A stretch of DNA of 64,000 nt from Pleurodeles waltl (lineage: Eukaryota; Chordata; Amphibia; Caudata; Salamandridae), in assembly GCF_031143425.1 (NCBI RefSeq), contig NC_090447.1, positions 26,323,426 through 26,387,425 of the forward strand, in the 5' to 3' direction. Positions 32,440 through 43,940 of this stretch are shown one piece after another (position 1 is the stretch's first letter; every line of letters starts with the position of its first letter). A program made the position numbers and the translations under genes. The notes beneath the pieces are model-generated. The model was not told the origin of the DNA. It saw only the letters and a program-made list of their open reading frames with translations, and made no database searches.

Positions 32440-32864
32440 CTATGTGACATGTACAGGGGGAGAAAATAAAATATCATCACCTTCTGCATGCTCGATGTGA
32501 GTGGCCCCCCATCCCCACCCTTGCCATGTGGCACATGCTCTCACCGGCGCACATCGTCATTGGCTCATGAGACCCATAGGGTTCAATGTTAACCAATGCG
32601 GCTTTGCGCCGCGGTCTTCGACCGCCTACCGCCACGGTGTGCCACGCCAGCTCATTGACCTCACATCCCACTGTCGCACTTCACAGGTCAGGCAGCCGCC
32701 ATTTCAAGGGCCCACATCTCTTAATTTCTACTGCGTCACACATACCTAGGCCTTGCATCAACACTCATACAAGCCATTCAATGCATTGAGAATCGTGTTC
32801 TGTGCAAGCTGTGGGAACGTACCTGTGGGTTGATTGACTCTGTGCTCCATGTTGTCCTTCCTAG
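32440..32864. other. Region between M1 relic and transposase exon 2 (copy 2)
   Basis: Corresponds to about 2,070 bp in copy 1. A single degenerate minisatellite unit (GGCCCCCCATCCCCACCCTTG) is followed at once by sequence matching copy 1 from about 4550 onward. The array, M1 exon 1 and the proximal upstream region are therefore missing. The CCAAT-containing upstream segment is retained. Confidence 0.75.
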
Positions 32865-33900
32865 GCACCGTCCGCTGGGACTTGCGAGGAGATGGAGGAA
32901 TCTTCCTGTGTACAGACCGCTGGTGGACCTATCGACAATGGAAGAAAGACATGTCATACTGACATACAGGCTTGACAGAGCCACTATACAGGAACTGTGT
33001 GCCCAGCTGGAGCCAGACCTGATGTCACCCATCCGCCAACCCACAGGGATTCCCCCTCTAGTGCAGGTTCTGTCAGTACTCCATTTTTTGGCAAGTGGAT
33101 CATTCCAAACAACAGTGGCCATTTCATCAGGGATGTCCCAGCCTAGGTTTTCCAAGGTGTTGTCCAGAGTGTTGTCTGCCCTGCTGAAATACATGCGGAG
33201 CTACATTGTTTTCCCTGAGGTGGGCGATTTGGCTACAGTGAAGGGTGATTTCTAAGCGCTTGGACATATTCCCAACATCATTGGTGCAATTGATTGTACC
33301 CATGTTGCTTTGGTCCCCCCCAGCAGGAGTGAACAGGTGTACAGGAACAGAAAAAGTTATCATTCCATGAATGTCCAGGTGGTCTGTTTGGCTGACCAGT
33401 ACATCTCCCATGTAAATGCCAAGTTCCCTGGCTCAGTGCATGACGCGTACATCATGCGAAATAGCAGCATCCCTTACGTGATGGAACTACTTCAGAGACA
33501 CCGTGTGTGGCTAATTGGTGACTCTGGTTACCCCAACCTGTCCTGGCTACTGACCCCAGTGAGGAATCCCAGGACAAGGGCAGAGGAACAGTACAATGAG
33601 GCCCATGGGCGTACTAGGAGGGTGATAGAGCAGACCTTCGGCCTCCTAAAGGCCAGGTTTAGGTGCCTCCATATGACAGGTGGATCCCTAATGTACTCAC
33701 CAAAGAAGGTGTGCCATATCATCGTGGCCTGCTGTATGCTTCACAACCTGGCTTTGCGACGCCAGGTGCCTTTCCTGCAGGAGGATGGTCCAGATGGTGG
33801 TGTTGTGGTAGCTGTGGAGCCTGCGGAGAGTGAAGAGGAGGAAGACGTAGAGGACGACACAGACAACAGGGACACAGTAATACAGCAGTATTTTCAATGA
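32865..33900 (+). pseudogene. HARBI1-like transposase exon 2, nonsense-mutated (copy 2)
   Basis: Same length (1,036 bp) and acceptor (TTCCTAG) as copy 1, with no frameshift. TAA at 33253-33255 replaces a Tyr codon (residue 158), before the first catalytic Asp. Downstream the frame is open and keeps IDCTH, GSVHDAY, GDSGYPNLSW and VIEQTFGLLKARF, with changes such as Gly to Cys in IDGTH and Arg to Gln in ERTFG. A truncated product would lack the catalytic core. Confidence 0.93.
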
Positions 33901-34402
33901 CATACAGGTAAGAATCAACACCGGCATTTTAGATTTAAGTCTCCTGCCTCTCTACTGTCTGAGTTTCCCCCCAGTGTATGTTAACTGAGTTGTGACTTTC
34001 CCTTCCAATTTCAGAGATGTGGGCCCCACTCCGTGACCTCTGCTTTGTTTCCCCATGGACTACAGCCGTGTGACAGTGGTATGTTGTCATCACGATGTAA
34101 CTGGACATTTTGCCACGGTTCTGTGTAATACATTTGTTCAAATATACAGGCAGACTCCAGAATATTTTTGTGCAATAAGTGTGTTTATTAAAGTGCTCAA
34201 TTTTGGGTAATGGTTGCAATTCGGTGATGGGTGATGGTGGAGGAATGTCCATGGCAGAGTCCAGATTTTCAGTCTCACAGGTGCATTGTCCATATGCCTG
34301 TGGAAGGTAGAGCAGGGGCAGTTTAAGGTTGGACAGGGTGACAATGTGGGACAGTGGGATGACAATCAGGGGGTATCCTTTCCTGGCGGGGGTCTTGGCA
34401 TC

Positions 34403-35905
34403 TTACTCTGTCTTCTTCCTGGCTCTCAGGCCCCGCTTGCGGGGTGGTTCTCCTTCTGCAGGGTGTGGGGTTCTGGTGGCCTGTTGTTCTTGTGTCGGGG
34501 CCTCCTGTCCACTAGCGCCGGCGGAGGTGGTAGCCTGTTCTTGGTCCATGCTAGTGACAGGGGCCCTTTGTGGTGCCACATGGTCCCGCAATGTGCTGAC
34601 AATCTGATTGAGAGCCACAACGATGGTGCCCATTGCGGAACTGATGTTTCTGAGTTCTTCCCTGAACCCCATAAACTGTTCCTCCTGCAGTACCTGGATC
34701 TCTTGGAACCTGGCCAGGACCGTCGCCATCGTCTCCTGGGAGTGGTGGTATGCTCCCATGATGGAGGATAGGGCCTCGTGGAGAGTGAGTTCCCTGGGCC
34801 TGTCCCCCCCCTGTTGCACAGTAGCCCTCCCAGTTCCCCTGTTTCCCTGGTCCTCTGTCCCCTGGACCGTGTGCCCACTACCACTGCCCCCAGGTCCCTG
34901 TTGTTGTTGGGGTGGTGGGTTAACCTGGGTGCCCTGTAGTGGTGGACACACCGCTGCTTGACGTGTCCTGGAGACAGAGGCATGGGCCCGCTGGGAGGGT
35001 GCTGTGCTGGTGTTCCCAGAGGGGGGTAGGTCTGCTGTGGCCTGTGGCTGTCTGTGGGGAACCGACTGTCCTGAGGTCCCCGATGGGCCGGGCTGGTCAT
35101 CTGGGTCCAGGGAGACAGAGCTGCTGTCATCACTGTGGGCCTCTTCTGGGGGTGGAATGGACATTTCTGAACCCTCCTGGGCGGTGTCGTGGCGTTCGGG
35201 TCCTGCAGAGGTATAAGAGTATGTTTACTGCTTCCGTGTGTGCCATAGCGTGCAATGGGTGGGTGCCCGTGTACCCCAGTGCTGGCATTCCCTTGTGGGG
35301 GCTGTTGTGACGGTGGTTTGGGGGGGGGGGATGGGTATGTGCAGTGAGCATGCTTAGGTGATGGGTGTCCATGGTTTGTGGCCGCATGCAGGGCTTGGTG
35401 TTGGGATGGGTGGGTTGTGATGGTGAGACATTAGCAAGGAGGATGTGTGACGGGGTGGGGGGGGAGGGTGGGGGTATGATTTGGCATGCTGGTGGGGGGG
35501 GGATGAAGTAGTTGAGATTAGACTTACCAGAGTCCATTCCTCCTCCTACTCCTGCGAGGCCCTCAGGATGCAGTATCGCCAAGACCTGTTCCTCCCATGT
35601 TGTAAATTCTGGGGGTTGAGGTGGGGGTCCGCCGCCAGTCTTCTGCACCGCGATGTTGTGTCTGGATACCATGGAACGCATCTTCCCCCGTAGGTCGTTC
35701 CACCGCTTCCTGATGTCGTCCCGATTTCGTGGATGCTGACCCACAGCGTTGACCCTGTCCACTATTCTTTGCCATAGCTCCATCTTCCTGGCAATGGTGG
35801 TGTTCTGCACCTGTGTCCCGAAGAGCTGGGGCTCTACCCGAACTATTTCCTCCACCATGACCCTGAGTTCAGCGTCTGAAAACCTGGGGTGTCTTGGGGT
35901 GCCAT
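34403..35905 (-). pseudogene. M2 Myb/SANT-like gene, frameshifted near the start (copy 2)
   Basis: Exon 1 (35905-35528) and exon 2 (35202-34403) with the same splice sites as copy 1. One T is missing on the plus strand just inside the start (GTCTTGGGG versus GTCTTTGGGG), so the ATG at 35905-35903 is out of frame with the Myb/SANT domain (HPRFSDAELRVMVEEI). The domain frame stays open upstream to 36329, but that is not a plausible start. The domain, Pro/Gln linker, coiled-coil stretch and basic tail (PPRKRGLRARKK) are otherwise preserved. Confidence 0.85.
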
Positions 35906-36189
35906 GGGGTGGTGTGGATGAGGTGTGGGGTGGTGTTTGTGGTGATGAGTGAGGTGAGTGTGGTGGTGTGTGGTGTTTTGTGCGTGGATGTTGTGTGAGT
36001 GATGGTGTTATGTGCCTGTGAATGCTCTGTACTAGCTGGTAGTGTCTATCTCTGGCCTTAGTCAATAAATGGTGGTCATAGGGATTTGTGGGTGATGTGG
36101 GTGTGTGTTTTATATTGTGTTGGGTGTGTGGGAGTGGTGTTTGTATGTGTATCAGGTGTGTGTATTTCAAAATGTCCAATGTGGCAGTG

Positions 36190-36503
36190 TTTTGGAGCTG
36201 TGTGTGTATTTTGAGCGCAGCGGTATGTACCGCCAATGAATTACCGCGGCTGAAAGACCGCCGCGTGGATTCGTGGGTCGGAATGGAATGGGCGTTTTTC
36301 TGTTGGCATGACGGTGGAGGTTTGGTCATTGCCAGTTTTTCGCTGGCCGTTGGTGTGGCGGACTTTTGTGGATGTCGGGTTTTTGGCGGTTTGCCTGTTG
36401 CGGGTCAGAATGACCGTGGCGGTCCCCCGTGCCCGCGGCGGTGTTATGGTGGTCTTCTGACCGGCGGTAAGCGCCTTTTACCGCTGAGGTCAGAATGACC
36501 CCC
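36190..36503 (+). repeat. Right terminus of Harbinger copy 2
   Basis: GGCGG/CCGCC-dense region ending in GAGGTCAGAATGACCCCC, followed by TAT. It aligns with 8285-8592 of copy 1. Confidence 0.82.
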
Positions 36504-36506
36504 TAT

Positions 36507-36746
36507 GTTTCTAAAAGTTGGAATACTTTTTAAGAATCTAAAACTAGTTCTAGAATCTAGTTCAAACTTTCACAAAACTTTTAAACTCTAAAAGAAATGC
36601 TAAAAGGGACTAACACAAGGCCCTAGCAGGACTTTTAAGAATTTAGAAAAATAGTTCAAATTGCAAAAATCAATTTCTAATGACAATTTTTGGAATTTGT
36701 CGTGTGATCAGGTATTGGCTGAGTAGTCCAGCAAATGCAAAGTCTT
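36507..36746 (-). other. Element C leader (5' untranslated region)
   Basis: AT-rich sequence between the primer site and the Harbinger insertion. Before that insertion it ran directly into the gag ATG at 23124. No ATG-initiated long frame. Confidence 0.65.
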
Positions 36747-36769
36747 GTACCCCACCGCTGATCCACCAA
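36747..36769 (-). promoter_or_regulatory. Primer binding site of element C (tRNA-Leu-like)
   Basis: On the minus strand TTGGTGGATCAGCGGTGGGG directly follows the 5' LTR end (...CCTACA). It fits the complement of a tRNA-Leu 3' end with a few internal differences. Confidence 0.7.
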
Positions 36770-39438
36770 TGTAGGACGTTGGCTCTGTATGCACTATTTC
36801 AAAGTAAGGAATAGTATGCACAGAGTCCAAGGGTTCCCCTTAGAGGTAAGATAGTGGCAAAAAGAGATAATACTAATGCTCTATTTTGTGGTAGTGTGGT
36901 CGAGCAGTAGGCTTATCAAAGGAGTAGTGTTAAGCATTTGTTGTACATACACACAGGCAATAAATGAGGAACACACACTCAGAGACAATTCTAGGCCAAT
37001 AGGTTTTTGTATAGAAAAATATATTTTCTTAGTTTATTTTAAGAACCACAGGTTCAAATTCTACATGTAATATCTAATTTGAAAGGTATTGCAGGTAAGT
37101 ACTTGAGGAATAATCACAATAGCATATATACTTTTTACGTAAAACACATATAGCTATTTTAAAAGTGGACACAGTGCAATTTTCAACAGTTCCTGGGGGA
37201 GGTAAGTTATTGTTAGTTCTTGCAGGTAAGTAAACCACCTACGGGGTGTTGATTGGGGTCCAAGGTAGCCCACCGTTGGGGGTTCAGAGCAACCCCAAAG
37301 TTACCACACCAGCAGCTCAGGGCCGGTCAGGTGCAGAGTTCAAAGTGGTGCCCAAAACACATAGGCTTCAAAGGAGAAGGGGGTGCCCCGGTTCCAGTCT
37401 GCCAGCAGGTAAGTACCCGCGTCTTCGGAGGGCAGACCAGGGGGGTTTTGTAGGGCACCGGGGGGACACAAGCCAGCACAGAAGGTACACCCTCAGCAGC
37501 ACTGGGGCGGCCGGGTGCAGTGTGCAAACACGCGTCGGATTTTCAATAGGTTTCAATGAGAGACCAAGGGGTCTCTTCAGCGATGCAGGCAGGCAAGGGG
37601 GGGGGCTCCTCGGGGTAGCCACCACCTGGGCAAGGGAGAGGGCCTCCTGGGGGTCACTCCTGCACTGGAGTTCCGATCCTTCAGGTCTTGGGGGCTGCGG
37701 GTGCAGGGTCGCTTCCAGGCGTCGGGATTTTGGACTCAGACAGTCGCAGTCAGGGGGGAGCCTCGGGATTCCCTCTGCAGGCGTCGCTGTGGGGGCTCAG
37801 GGGGGACAACTTTGGTTACTCACAGTCTTGGAGTCGCCGGGGGGGTCCTCCCTGTAGCGTTGTTTCTCCACCAGTCGAGTCGGGGTCGCCGGGTGCAGTG
37901 TTGCAAGTCTCACGCTTCTCGCGGGGATTGCAGGGGTCTTTAAATCTGCTCCTCTGGAAACAAAGTTGCAGTCTTTTTTGAACAGGGCCGCTGTTCTCGG
38001 GAGTTTCTTGGTCTTTTGGAAGCAGGGCAGTCCTCAGAGGATTCAGAGGTCGCTGGTCCTGGGGAAAGCGTCGCTGGAGCAGTTTTCTTCTGAAGGAGGG
38101 AGACAGGCCGGAAGGGCTGGGGCCAAAGCAGTTGGTGTCTCCGTTTTCTCTGCAGGGGTTTTTCAGCTCAGCAGTCCTCTTCTTCGTAAGCTGCAGGAAT
38201 CTGATTTCCTAGGTTCTGGGGAGTCCCTAAATACTGAATTTAGGGGTGTGTTTAGGTCTGGGAGGGCAGTAGCCAATGGCTACTGTCCTTGAGGGTGGCT
38301 ACACCCTCTTTGTGCCTCCTCCTTGAGGGGAGGGGGGCACATCCCTTTTCCTATTGGGGGAATCCTCCATCTGCAAGATGGAGGATTTCTAAAAGTCAGA
38401 GTCACCTCAGCTTAGGGCACCTTAGGGGCTGTCCTGACTGGCCAGTGACTCCTCCTTGTTTTTCTCATTATCTCTCCTGGACTTGCTGCCAAAAGTGGGG
38501 GCTGTGTCCAGGGGGCGGGCATCTCCACTAGCTGGAGTGCCCTGGGGCATTGTAACACGAAGCCTGAGCCTTTGAGGCTCACTGCTAGGTGTTACAGTTC
38601 CTGCAGGGGGGAGGTGTGAAGCATCTCCACCCAGAGCAGGCTTTTGTTTCTGTCCCCAGAGAGCACAAAGGCCCTCACCTCATGGGGTCAGAAACTCGTC
38701 TCTCAGCAGCAGGCTGGCACAGACAGTCAGTCCTGCACTGAACAATTGGGTAAAATACAGGGGGCATCTCTAAGATGCCCTCTGTGTGCACTTTTTAATA
38801 AATCCAACACTGGCATCAGTGTGGGTTTATTATTCTGAGAAGTTTGATACTAAACTTCCCAGTATTCAGTGTACCATTATGGAGCTGTGGAGTTAGTTTT
38901 TGACAGACTCCCAGACCATATATTCTTATGGCTACCCTGCACTTACAATGTCTAAGGTTTTGCTTAGACACTGTAGGGGCATAGTGCTCATGCACATATG
39001 CCCTCACCTGTGGTATAGTGCACCCTGCCTTAGGGCTGTAAGGCCTGCTAGAGGGGTGACTTACCTATGCCACAGGCAGTGTGAGGTTGGCATGGCACCC
39101 TGAGGGGAGTGCCATGTCGACTTAGTCATTTTCTCCCCACCAGCACACACAAGCTGGCAAGCAGTGTGTCTGTGCTGAGTGAGGGATCCCTAGGGTGGCA
39201 TAAGACATGCTGCAGCCCTTAGAGACCTTCCCTGGCATCAGGGCCCTTGGTACCAGTTACAAGGGACTTACCTGGGTGCCAGGGTTGTGCCAATTGTGGA
39301 GACAATGGTACATTTTAGGTGAAAGAACACTGGTGCTGGGGCCTGGTTAGCAGGGTCCCAGCACACTTCTCAGTCAAGTCAGCATCAGTATCAGGCAAAA
39401 AGTGGGGGGTAACTGCAACAGGGAGCCATTTCTTTACA
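36770..39438 (-). mobile_element. 5' LTR of element C
   Basis: 2,669 bp, the partner of 17907-20595 with only scattered differences. Its outer edge (TTTACA at 39433-39438) abuts the ATGGG duplication. Its inner edge is TGTAGGACG on the plus strand, followed on the minus strand by the primer site. Confidence 0.9.
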
Positions 39439-39443
39439 ATGGG

Positions 39444-40927
39444 GATAAAGGTAAAACCAAAAATCCTTCTTCGCATCCTAAACACTCCTCAGGTGGTGGG
39501 GATAAATCATCTTCTTCACAATCCACACACACAAAAAAGCCTTGGTGCTATGTGTGTAAAAATAAAGGCCATTGGCCAGGGGATACGTCGTGCCCAGGTA
39601 AAGCCCCTGAGCCTGCCACCGCTAATACATCAAACTCTAGTGCCCCTAGCAGTAGTGGTAATAGTGGTGGGACATCTGGCAACAGTCAAAATAGGAGTAT
39701 AGTTGGGTTCACTTTTTGGTCCATAATAGAAACTGGGGTAGTCAGTCCGAAGACAGTTTCTGTCACACCTGGTGGCATTAGCCTTGCCACACTGGCTGTT
39801 TGTCCCCTTACAATGGATAGGTACAGGAAGTCAGTTTTCATAAATGGATAGGTACAGGAAGTCAGTTTTCATAAATGGTGTTGAGGCCCAGGCCTACAGG
39901 GACATAGGTGCCAGTATCACTTTGGTGACTGAAAACCTGGTGTCTCCTGCACAACATCTAGAGTGTCCATAACTCCACTCACTTCCTCCCCTTAGCTATA
40001 GTTCAGTTTTGTTGGGGTGGAGTTACTGGCCAAAGCAGGTGGTGATATCACCTAGCTTACCTGTAGATTGTCTCTTGGGTAATGACCTAGAGACCTCAGG
40101 TTGGGCTGAGGTACAGTTCAATACCCATGCATCCATGCTGGGTATCCCTGATGAATTGCTTCCTCTCATTTCAACTGAAATGTAAAAGCAAAGGAGAACA
40201 AAAAGGCCTGAAATCTCAGGATCCTCCTCCAACAACAGGGAAAAATGGCATCAAAGTATCCCCTACCCACCCTGCCAGTAAGGATACCATTCCGGTGGTG
40301 GGAGGAACCTCTCCTGGGGTGGAACCTGTACCAAGGGAACCATCAGCTACCACAGCTGTACTCCCTGAGGTAAAAGTACCTCTCTGTGGGATGACTAATC
40401 CTGATGTGAAAAATGTCACCATTTTAGTTAACATGGAGCATCCCTCCACCCTCCCAGAGAAACTTTAGTGCCGCAGCCCTGCACTGCCTCACATCACTTA
40501 GGACAGCACCCCTGCCCCAGTGTGGAGCTTATAGGACAGCAGCCCTGCCCTGCTCCAACTCAAGAGAAAAAGCAACCCTGTTCCCTCTTACAGCCATATG
40601 GACAAACATTTTGCCCAGCTATGGTTCTATTGAGACAGCATCCCTGTCTGGCATTCTCATCACTTGATATAGGCCCAGTGGACCAATCCCACTGCTCTAA
40701 ACTAAAACATACTAATAGGAACTCTGAGAATATAACTTCACATTGTTGGCTAGCTACAAAACTCCAAACAGGGTGGTTCACATCCCCACAGGGAAGTAAC
40801 CATACAGTGGATAATAAAGGGAGCAACCAATCTATTGCAGAGCTACTCTCCACTTATCACCACTTAGACAATAAAGACTCAACTGGCCAAGGTTAGCCTT
40901 ATTGTCCTTCGTTTGGGGGTGGGGTTG
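39444..40927 (+). pseudogene. Element B internal region, right piece (zinc knuckle, protease remnant)
   Basis: Continues the gag frame interrupted by element C. A zinc knuckle CYVCKNKGHWPGDTSC lies at about 39540-39595. A Ser/Asn-rich stretch follows. A protease-like stretch then has YRDIGASITLV in place of the usual DTGAS, and VDCLLGNDLE. Stops follow from about 39970. A 12-bp-scale duplication around 39826-39876 (GGATAGGTACAGGAAGTCAG twice) adds to the damage. Further on, 40468-40896 has a Cys/Pro-rich frame with repeated QHPC/QQPC motifs. There is no reverse transcriptase. A purine tract (GGGGGTGGGG) precedes the 3' LTR. Confidence 0.72.
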
Positions 40928-43900
40928 TGTAGGATGGTAGCCTCTTTCTAGCCTTGTTACCCCCACTTTTGGCCTGTTTGTGAGTATGTGTCAGGGTGTT
41001 TTTACTGTCTCACTGGAACCCTGCTAGCCAGGACCCCAGTGCTCATAGTGAATACCCTATTTGTCAGTGTGTTTTATATGTCTCACTGGGATCCTGCTAG
41101 CCAGGACCCCAATGCTCATACGTTTGTGGCCTATATGTCTTCCCTGTGTGGTGCCTAACTGTTTCACTGAGGCTCTGCTAACGAGAACCTCAGTGTTTAT
41201 GCTCTCTCTGCTTTTAAAATTGTCACTGCAGGCTAGTGACCATTTTCACCAATTCTGATTCCCACACTGGAACACCCTTATAATTCCCTAGTATATAGTA
41301 CCTAGGTATCCAGGGTATTGGGGTTCCAGGAGATCCCTATGGGCTGCAGCATTTCTTTTGCCACCCATAGAGAGCTCAGACAAATCTTACACAGGACTGC
41401 CACTGCAGCCTGAGTGAAATAACGTCCACGTTATTTCACAGCCATTTTACACTGCACTTAAGTAACTTATAAGTCATCTATATGTCTAACCCTCACTTGG
41501 TGAAGGTTAGGTGCAAAGTTACTAAGTGTGAGGGCACCCTGGCACTAGCCAAGGTGCCCCACATAGCTCAGGGCAATTTCCCTGGACTTTGTGAGTGCGT
41601 GGACACCATTACACGCATGCACTACATATAGGTCAAAACCTATATGTAGCTTCACAATGGTAACTCCGAACATGGCCATGTAATATGTCTAAGGTCATGG
41701 AATTGTCCCCCCATGCCAAATCTGGTATTGGGGAGCCAATTCCATGCACCCCCAGGGCTCCACTATGGACCCCAGGAACTGCCAAACCAGCTGTCTTGGG
41801 TTTTCTCTGCAGCTACCACTGCTGCCACCCCACAGACAGGGTTCTGCCCTCCTGGGGTCTGGGCAGCCCAGTCCCAGGAAGGCAGAACAAAGAATTTCCT
41901 CTGAGAGAGGGTGTTACACCCTCTCACTTTGGAAATAGGTGTTAAAGTCTGGGGAGGGGTAGCCTCTCCCAGCCTCTGGAAATGCTTTGAAGGGCACAGA
42001 TGGTACCCTCCTTGCATAAGCCACTCTACACCGGTTTAGGGAACCCCCAGTCCCTGCTCTGGTGCTAAACTGGACAAAGGAAAGGGGAGTGACCACTCCC
42101 CTGTCCATCACCACCCCAGGGGTGGTGCCCAGAGCTCCTCCAGTGTGTCACAGACCTCTGCCATCTTGTTTCCAGAGGTGTGAGGGCACTCTGGAGGCCT
42201 CTGAGTGGCCAGTGCCAGGAGGTGACGTCAGAGACCCCTCCTGATAGGTGCTTACCTCTCTAGGTGGCCAATCCTCCTCTGAGGGCTATTTAGGGTCTCT
42301 CCATAGGGCTTTTCCTCAGATAACGACTTACAAGAATTCACCAGAGTTCCTCTGCACCTCTCTCTTCGACTTCTGCCAAGGATCGACCGCTGGCAGCTCC
42401 AGGACGCCTGCAAGAAGACTACCAGCGACATTGTAGCACCTAATCCTGTCGGCTTTCTTGACTGTTTCCTAGTGGTGCATGCTTTGGGGGCTGCCTGCCT
42501 TCATTCTGCACTGGAAATCTCCTGTGGGTCGACAGAATCTTCCCCCTGCTTCAGCAGGCACCAAACTTCAGCTTCACAGGTACTCTGGGACCCATCTCAT
42601 CCTGAAAAGCGTGGTCTCTGGAACATAGGTGGTGGACACAAGTGACCCAGACTGTCCAATGGTCCAACTGTCTGAATTTGGAGGAGGTAAGTCCTTGCGT
42701 CCCCTCCCCAGACAGTAATCCTGTGCACCGCATGTTCTGCAGCTACAAGGGCTTCTGTGCACATTTCTGAAAAATCCTGCATGCACAGCCGAGCCTAGGT
42801 CCCCAGCACTCCGTCCTGCGATGCTCAGCTCCCTGAGTTGATCTCCGGTGTTGCGGGACCTCCTTTTGCAGTGTTGAGACGACCGCTGTGTTCAGTCTTC
42901 TTGAACCCATGTTCAAGGACTTCTGCGGGTGCTTCCTTCTTGTGCATGGACTCTCTAAGTTGCTGAGGGCCCCTTCTGTCTCCTCTCCCAAGTGGCAACA
43001 TCCTGGTCCTTCCTGGGCCCGGGCAGCACCCTTTATCTCTAACCGCGACTTTTGCAGCTAGCAAGGCTTGTTTGTGGTATTTTGCCAAGGAAATAAATCT
43101 GCATCCTCCAGCACGCCGTGGGACATCTTCTGTATGAAGGAGAAGTTCCTACCATCTTTTGTTGTTGCACAATCTTCAGCTTCTTCCATCCAAAAACAGC
43201 CATTTTGCACCTTCATCCGGGGATTAGTGGGCTCCTGCTCCCCCTGGACACCATCGCGACTCTTGGACTTGGTCCCCTTCCTTTGCAGGTCATCAAGTCC
43301 AGGAATCCGTCTTTAGTGCTTTGCAGTCTGTTGTGGTCTTTGCAAAATATTTTATAACGACTTTAGTGTGTTTCTGGGGAAAATAGTAGTACTTTACTCC
43401 TACTTTCCAAGGTCTTGGGGTGGGTATCTTGGACACCCTTGGTGTTTTCTTACACTCCCTGCGACCCTCTACACACTACACTAGCCTAGGGGTCCATTCG
43501 TGGTTCGCATTCCACTTTCTTAGTATTTGGTTTGTGTTGCCCCAAGCCTATTGCATCCATTTGCATTCTACAGTGTTTGCACTGCTTTCTGACTGTTTTA
43601 CTTACCTGATTTGGTTTTCTGTGGATATTTTGTGTATTTTACTTATCTCCTAAGAGAGTATATCCTCTGAGATATTTGGCACATTGTCACTAATATAAAG
43701 TACCTTCATTTTTGGTAACTCTGAGTATTGTCTTTCTTATGATATAGTACCTATATGATATAAGTAGTATTGCATGAGCTTTGCATGCCTCCTAGTTCAG
43801 CCTTGGCTGCTCTGCTATCGCTACCTCTATCAGCCTAAGCTGCTAGAACACTACTACACTCTACTAATTAGGGATAACTGGACCGGGCACAAGGTGTAGG

Positions 43901-43940
43901 TACCATTGGTACCCACTATAGGCCAGGCCAGCCTCCTACA
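40928..43940 (+). mobile_element. 3' LTR of element B
   Basis: Starts TGTAGGATGGTAGCC and ends GGCCAGCCTCCTACA; 3.0 kb. It matches the 5' LTR throughout except for an extra ~450-bp segment at about 42650-43130. The CCAAT/TATA-like block recurs near 42270-42300. Confidence 0.85.

Larger units (their letters stand above)
23128..36503 (+). mobile_element. Harbinger transposon copy 2, complete but with all genes damaged
   Basis: 13.4 kb from GGCCCTCATTCCAACCCTGG to GTCAGAATGACCCCC, flanked by TAA on the left and TAT on the right (one mismatch in the 3-bp duplication). It is inserted between the leader and the gag ATG of element C. It contains transposase exon 1, a subterminal tandem repeat, a greatly expanded minisatellite hosting a solo LTR, M1 (exon 1 missing, nonsense codon in exon 2), transposase exon 2 (nonsense codon), and M2 (single-base deletion after the ATG). 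It is diverged from copies 1 and 3 at many positions. Confidence 0.92.
17907..39438 (-). mobile_element. LTR element C, non-autonomous gag-pro element containing Harbinger copy 2
   Basis: Minus-strand LTR element flanked by the 5-bp duplication ATGGG (17902-17906 and 39439-39443). Order in its own direction: 5' LTR 39438-36770, primer site, ~245-bp leader, Harbinger copy 2, gag-protease-membrane frame 23124-20716, G-rich polypurine tract, 3' LTR 20595-17907. The two LTRs differ by only scattered substitutions and small indels, so the insertion is recent. Without the Harbinger it is about 8.2 kb. No reverse transcriptase, RNase H or integrase is present, so it must depend on enzymes from another element. 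Confidence 0.9.
15075..43940 (+). mobile_element. LTR element B, non-autonomous, split by element C
   Basis: Plus-strand LTR retroelement: 5' LTR 15075-17643, primer site, short internal region, the 21.5-kb element C insertion, remaining internal region, purine tract, and 3' LTR 40928-43940. The flanks read GGGAG and GGCAG, an imperfect 5-bp match that may be the target duplication. The native internal region is only about 1.7 kb. It codes for a gag fragment, a zinc knuckle and a protease-like stretch. No reverse transcriptase or integrase is visible. Confidence 0.82.

Noticed and set aside
36329..36529. Start of M2 in copy 2 at the in-frame ATG at 36329
   Set aside because: The upstream extension is poorly conserved with copy 1 and passes through the region before the true ATG. 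The apparent extension results from the one-base deletion near 35890.
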